A stretch of 64,000 bases of DNA from Candidatus Solirubrobacter pratensis. GTDB lineage: Bacteria > Actinomycetota > Thermoleophilia > Solirubrobacterales > Solirubrobacteraceae. Of this stretch, positions 60,428 through 64,000 are shown in pieces; the first letter of the stretch is position 1, and each line of letters starts with the position of its first letter. The position numbers and the translations under genes were made by a program. Location: NCBI RefSeq assembly GCF_000425945.1, contig NZ_AUEK01000012.1, positions 62,001-126,000 on the forward strand. The letters run 5' to 3'. Under the pieces are notes generated by a model, which saw only the letters and a list, made by a program, of their open reading frames with translations, made no database searches and had not been told where the DNA came from.

Positions 60428-60447
60428 CGGCAAACATACATTTGCCG
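60428..60447. promoter_or_regulatory. Inverted-repeat operator before the sugar operon
   Basis: CGGCAAA-CATACA-TTTGCCG: 7-base perfect arms and a 6-base spacer, 30 bases upstream of the binding-protein start and 26 bases from the divergent oxidoreductase start. The lower G+C of the spacer is unlike surrounding DNA. Such sites suit LacI, GntR or ROK-type regulators; no regulator gene is adjacent. Confidence 0.55.
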
Positions 60448-60472
60448 ATCGGGATTCGGGAACTTAACACAC

Positions 60473-61075
60473 GTGACTCCGGCAAGTCGAGGATTCAGCC
60501 CGCGCCGCGTGAGCGCCGAGCGCGCCCGCCGGCTCCCGCCCGGGCAGTACGAGACGCGCGACTTCCCCGTGCTCAGCGTCGGCCCGACGCCGCGCGGCGC
60601 GGAGCGCGACTGGTCGCTCGCCGTGACCGGCGCGGCCGAGCCGCGACGGCTGGACTGGGACGCGCTGCTGGCGCTCCCGAGCGAGACGATCGCCGCCGAC
60701 ATCCACTGCGTCACGCACTGGTCGAAGCTCGACACGACCTGGACCGGCGTGCCGCTCGACGCGCTGGTCGAGCCGCTGCCCGGCGCGACGCACCTGCTGG
60801 CGCACTGCGAGGGCGGCTACACGACGAACCTGGCGCTCTCGGACGCACTCGGTGGCCGCGCGTGGATCGCCTACGCCTACGAGGGCGAGCCGCTCGCGCC
60901 GGCGCACGGCGGCCCCGCCCGCCTGCTCGTCCCGCACCTCTACTTCTGGAAGAGCGCGAAGTGGGTCCGGCGGCTCGAGCTGCTGCGCGCCCACGCGCCC
61001 GGCTACTGGGAGGCCAACGGCTACCACGACCGCGGGGACCCATGGCGCGAGCAGCGCTACCAGGGCGACGCGTAG
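60473..61075 (+). CDS. Sulfite-oxidase-like molybdopterin oxidoreductase
   Basis: 200 residues from GTG 60473. Mo-binding Cys in ADIHCVTHWSKLDTTW; further motifs TGVPLDALVEPLP, LAHCEGGYTTNLAL and HLYFWKSAKWVRRLEL. It is the short sulfite-oxidase-like (Oxidored_molyb) single-domain protein with no signal peptide, hence cytoplasmic. It overlaps the FNR-like reductase gene by 34 bases, so the two very probably form an enzyme and its electron supplier. Confidence 0.85.
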   Translation: MTPASRGFSPRRVSAERARRLPPGQYETRDFPVLSVGPTPRGAERDWSLAVTGAAEPRRLDWDALLALPSETIAADIHCVTHWSKLDTTWTGVPLDALVEPLPGATHLLAHCEGGYTTNLALSDALGGRAWIAYAYEGEPLAPAHGGPARLLVPHLYFWKSAKWVRRLELLRAHAPGYWEANGYHDRGDPWREQRYQGDA

Positions 61076-61803
61076 CGCCGTACCGCACCGCCACGGTCCT
61101 GGCTGTGCGCGACGAGACGCCGCGCGTGCGCACGCTCGCGCTCGACGTCCCGGGCTGGCCTGGCCACCGCGCCGGCCAGCACGCCGATGTGCGGCTCACG
61201 TCGGACGACGGCGCGGTGGCGCAGCGGCCGTACTCGATCGCGTCGGCGCCGGAGGACCCGCGGCTGGAGCTCACGGTCTCGCTGCTCGATGACGGCGAGG
61301 TGTCGCCATGGCTGGCGCGCGAGGCACGGCCGGGCGACCAGCTCGAGCTGCGCGGGCCGGTCGGCTCGGCGTTCAGCTGGCACGTCGGCGACGGCGGGCC
61401 GCTGCTGCTGGTCGGCGGCGGCGCGGGACTCGTGCCGCTGCGCGCGATGGTGCGCCACCGGATCGCGCAGGGCGCCGCGACCGAGACGCGCCTGGTGGTC
61501 TCCGCACGCACGCGCGACGACCTGCTCTACGCGGCCGAGCACGGCGACTGGATCGCGGCGGGCGTCTCGCTGGAGGTGACGCTCACGCGCGCGGCCCCGC
61601 GCCGGCGCGTCGACGCCGCCCTGCTGTCGGCCCCGTCCGCGGGCGCTCGCCCGCACGTCTTCGTGTGCGGGCCGACCGCGTTCGCCGAGGCCGCGGCCGA
61701 GCATCTGCTCGACCTCGGCCACGCGCCCGAGCGGGTGCGCGTCGAGCGCTTCGGCGGCGCCTTGAAGTCCACAAATTCGATCGGGTTTGCCAAAAGCCGC
61801 TAG
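61042..61803 (+). CDS. FAD/NAD(P)H oxidoreductase (FNR-like)
   Basis: 253 residues from ATG 61042 (MARAALPGRRVAPYRTATVL); GGGGA lies upstream and the start overlaps the molybdoenzyme gene. FAD motif RPYSIASAPEDPRLELTV, NAD(P) motif VGGGAGLVPLRAM, and a C-terminal CGPTAFAEA. No iron-sulfur domain. It likely supplies electrons to the coupled molybdoenzyme. Confidence 0.85.
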   Translation: MARAALPGRRVAPYRTATVLAVRDETPRVRTLALDVPGWPGHRAGQHADVRLTSDDGAVAQRPYSIASAPEDPRLELTVSLLDDGEVSPWLAREARPGDQLELRGPVGSAFSWHVGDGGPLLLVGGGAGLVPLRAMVRHRIAQGAATETRLVVSARTRDDLLYAAEHGDWIAAGVSLEVTLTRAAPRRRVDAALLSAPSAGARPHVFVCGPTAFAEAAAEHLLDLGHAPERVRVERFGGALKSTNSIGFAKSR

Positions 61804-61822
61804 GCTCGCCAAGATCAGGGTG

Positions 61823-62461
61823 ATGACCGGGCTCGTGCTGCAGACTCAGGCCGACGCGCCCCCGGGGCTGCTCGAGCCGTGGGCGGCCGCGCACCGGCTC
61901 GAGCTCGAGGTCGTACGCGTCGACCGCGGGGGGCCGCTGCCCGACCCGCAGGACGTCGAGCTCGCCGTCGCGCTCGGCTCATCCGCGTCGGTCGCCGACG
62001 GCGGCGCCGCGTGGATCGCCGAGGAGATCGAGTGGCTGCGCGCCGCCGACAGCGCCGAGCTGCCGGTGCTCGGCATCTGCTTCGGCGCCCAGGCGCTCGC
62101 GGCCGCGCTTGGCGCGCGGGTGTACCGGCTGCCGGAGCCCGAGAGGGGCTGGATCGAGGTCGACACGCTCGACCCCGAACGCGTCCCCGCCGGCCCGTGG
62201 ATCGCTTGGCACCAGGACGGGTTCGAGCTGCCGCCGCTCGCCTACGAGCTCGCCCGCAACGCGTTCGGCGTGCAGGCGTTCTGCCACCGGCGGCACCTCG
62301 CGGTGCAGTTCCATCCCGAGGCGACGCCCGCGATCGTCGCCGGCTGGGACCGGGACGGCCGCGGGCTCGGCGGTGCTGCCGCCTCGGCGGCCGCGGCAGC
62401 CGCGCGCAGGCTCTTCGACGGCTTCGCCGCCCGGGCGGGCCTTCAGCCGCTGCGCGTCTGA
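61823..62461 (+). CDS. Class I glutamine amidotransferase-like protein
   Basis: 212 residues from ATG 61823. The catalytic Cys is in VLGICFGAQALAAALGA, and the His-Glu pair is in VQFHPEATP. The overall plan (GMP-synthase amidotransferase-like, stand-alone) is typical of free GATase-1 proteins, whose acceptor enzyme is unknown. 19 bases after the reductase stop. Confidence 0.85.
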   Translation: MTGLVLQTQADAPPGLLEPWAAAHRLELEVVRVDRGGPLPDPQDVELAVALGSSASVADGGAAWIAEEIEWLRAADSAELPVLGICFGAQALAAALGARVYRLPEPERGWIEVDTLDPERVPAGPWIAWHQDGFELPPLAYELARNAFGVQAFCHRRHLAVQFHPEATPAIVAGWDRDGRGLGGAAASAAAAAARRLFDGFAARAGLQPLRV

Positions 62462-62568
62462 CGCTCGCGGTCAGATCAAGGCGGCGGGCGCCGGCCTCGC
62501 CGTCCGCCCACTGACGGCCCGGCGGCGATCCCACGTCCACTTGCTGCGCAGGCGACAGTGTTGATGCG

Positions 62569-63339
62569 ATGGATGCGCTCATCCGCACGAGCCCATCGCG
62601 ACCGCTGCGGCGCGCCGATGAGCAAGTGCTGTTCCGGCGCTATCGCGAGACGCGCGACCGCGCCGCGCGCGCCGCTCTGGTCGAGCGCTTCCTCCCGCTC
62701 GCACGGCATCTCGCCCGCCGCTACCCGAGCGCCGGCGAGCGCGACGACGTCACGCAGGTCGCCTGCCTGGGTCTCGTCAAGGCCGTCGATCGCTTCGACC
62801 CCGAGCGCGGCATCGCGTTCTCGTCGTTCGCGACGCCGACGATCCTCGGGGAGATCAAGCGCTACTTCCGCGACTGCGGCTGGTCCGTCCACGTCCCCCG
62901 CGAGCTGCAGGATCGCAAGCACCGCGCCGATGCCGCCGCGGAAAGCCTCACAGCCGCGCTCGGCCGCGCGCCGACGGCGAACGAGCTCGCCGAGGACCTC
63001 GACCTCAGCGTCGAGGACGTCATGGAGGCGCTTGCGACGGCCACCGCCCACCGCCCCGTCCCGCTGGACAAGCCGAGCAGCGAGCGCGAGACCGCTGCGG
63101 TGCCGTTCGCCGCGAGCGAGGACGAGGGCTACGCGCGCGCCGACGACGCGGCGGTCGTCGACTCCCTGCTGCGCCTGCTCGGGGAGCGCGAGCGGGCGGT
63201 CGTGGTCCTTCGTTTCCGCTATGACCTGCTGCAGCGCGAGATCGCCGCCCTGCTCGGCATCTCGCAGATGCAGGTCTCGCGCATACTGACGGCCGCGATC
63301 GCCCAGCTCGCGCGCCACGTCGAAGAGTCGCCGGCTTGA
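62569..63339 (+). CDS. SigB/SigF-type RNA polymerase sigma factor
   Basis: 256 residues with sigma regions 2 (RDDVTQVACLGLVKAVDRFD, FSSFATPTILGEIKRYFRD), 3 (RELQDRKHRADAAAESLTA, APTANELAEDLDLS) and 4 (LGERERAVVVLRFRYDLLQ, IAALLGISQMQVSRIL). Sigma 70 group 3. No anti-sigma gene is adjacent within the window. It may control stress response. Confidence 0.9.
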   Translation: MDALIRTSPSRPLRRADEQVLFRRYRETRDRAARAALVERFLPLARHLARRYPSAGERDDVTQVACLGLVKAVDRFDPERGIAFSSFATPTILGEIKRYFRDCGWSVHVPRELQDRKHRADAAAESLTAALGRAPTANELAEDLDLSVEDVMEALATATAHRPVPLDKPSSERETAAVPFAASEDEGYARADDAAVVDSLLRLLGERERAVVVLRFRYDLLQREIAALLGISQMQVSRILTAAIAQLARHVEESPA

Positions 63340-63402
63340 CGGCGGGCGTCAGCAGACCGACGCGCTCGGGCCGGACGCGCGCAGCCGGGTAGCCCCACGC
63401 GC

Positions 63403-64000
63403 ATGATCACGCGCGATGTCGCCGCCGGCGTCCACCGCATCGAGGACGCGTTCACGAACTGGTACCTGGTCGAGGGCGACGGCGGCCTGACGATCGTGGA
63501 CAGCGGCGTCCCCGCGTCCTGGCAGTCGCTGCTCGAGGCGCTGGCGCAGGTGGGACGCTCGCGCGAGGACGTGCGGGCGGTCGTGCTCACGCACGCGCAC
63601 TTCGATCACGTCGGCTTCGCCGAGCGCGCCCGCACCGAGCTCGGCGTCCCCGTCTACGTCCACGAGGACGACGTGCCGCTGACGCGTCACCCCTGGCGCT
63701 ACGACCACGAGCGCTCCCGCGTGCGCTACCTGGCGACGCAGCCGAAGGCGCTCCCGATCGTGGCGACGTTCCTGCGCGAGCGCGCGTTCTGGCCCGCGCC
63801 GATCGGCGCGGTCGTCCGCTACGGCGACGACGGCGTCCTCCCCGTCCCCGGCCGCCCGGCGATCGTGCGCACGCCCGGCCACACGCTCGGCCACTGCGCG
63901 CTGCACCTCCCCGAGCGCGACACCGTGCTCGCCGGCGACGCGCTGGTCACGCTCGACCCCTACACCGGCCGCACCGGCCCCCGGCTCGTCGCGCGCGCGG
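63403..64000 (+). CDS. Metallo-beta-lactamase-fold hydrolase, C-terminus outside window
   Basis: Partial at the right edge (199 codons). MBL metal motifs: VLTHAHFDHVGF (HxHxDH), TPGHTLGHCALHL, and GDALVTLDPYTG. The N-terminus is MITRDVAAGVHRIEDAFTNW. Glyoxalase-II-like group with unknown substrate. Starts 63 bases after the sigma-factor stop. Confidence 0.85.
   Translation, partial: MITRDVAAGVHRIEDAFTNWYLVEGDGGLTIVDSGVPASWQSLLEALAQVGRSREDVRAVVLTHAHFDHVGFAERARTELGVPVYVHEDDVPLTRHPWRYDHERSRVRYLATQPKALPIVATFLRERAFWPAPIGAVVRYGDDGVLPVPGRPAIVRTPGHTLGHCALHLPERDTVLAGDALVTLDPYTGRTGPRLVARA

Noticed and set aside
59875..61040. Upstream extension of the FNR-like frame (642 codons)
   Set aside because: It reads antisense through the binding-protein gene and out of frame through the molybdoenzyme gene; ATG 61042 gives a normal-length reductase.

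Overview
The window is about 73% G+C, has dense ATGA/GTGA/TGATG gene overlaps, many GTG starts and short intergenic gaps. Gene content (form I aerobic CO dehydrogenase, MurD2-MurL peptidoglycan genes, SigB/F-type sigma factor, many small zinc-ribbon and GAF/LuxR proteins) fits a high-GC actinobacterium. My best guess is the Thermoleophilia (Solirubrobacterales, Conexibacter-like); this placement is inference, not proof.

Layout. 1-6.5 kb: partial short-chain dehydrogenase, a LuxR-type regulator whose P-loop half is missing, small regulators and zinc-ribbon proteins, and a GAF-LuxR regulator. 6.8-23.1 kb: a large aerobic CO dehydrogenase locus on the minus strand with two coxL, two coxS and two coxM genes of the form I type, coxD/coxE/coxG/coxF-type accessory genes, a YceI lipocalin, a free-standing CoxL fragment gene, two tiny Cys-rich proteins, and five consecutive small membrane-anchored proteins of unknown function between the two coxM genes. 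A LysR gene is divergent from it, and coxS2 is coupled to an epoxide-hydrolase-like gene and an ACT-domain gene. 23.2-33 kb: metabolic oxidoreductases, SRPBCC proteins, HxlR regulator, tandem-GAF histidine kinase, small hypotheticals, pentapeptide-repeat protein. 33-40.6 kb: pyruvate-oxidase-type ThDP enzyme, two secreted small proteins, a LysR gene with a perfect 11-bp-arm palindrome in front of a divergent SCP2-like/hydrolase pair, and a FUSC transporter.

40.6-48.2 kb is a decaying region: an MMPL exporter broken by a frameshift and an internal deletion, a hydrolase remnant, glyoxalase and signal-peptide scraps, a dispersed repeat whose other copy lies at 35 kb, and a nested inverted-repeat element of about 360 bp. 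48.2-50.8 kb encodes MurD2 and MurL, the route that attaches L-Glu to UDP-MurNAc-L-Ala and epimerises it afterwards. 52.7-60.4 kb is a tightly overlapped catabolic operon: ribose-type ABC importer, methylthioribose-kinase-like and methylthioribose-1-phosphate-isomerase-like enzymes and two zinc alcohol dehydrogenases, with a palindromic operator at its promoter. The window ends with a sulfite-oxidase-like molybdoenzyme plus flavin reductase, a class I amidotransferase, a sigma factor and a partial metallo-beta-lactamase.

How the parts may work together: CO is oxidised by CoxLMS, CoxD/CoxE/CoxF mature the Mo-Cu centre, and CoxG plus the isoprenoid-binding YceI protein are candidates for passing electrons to membrane quinone. 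The five small membrane proteins are good candidates for an undescribed membrane docking platform for this enzyme.
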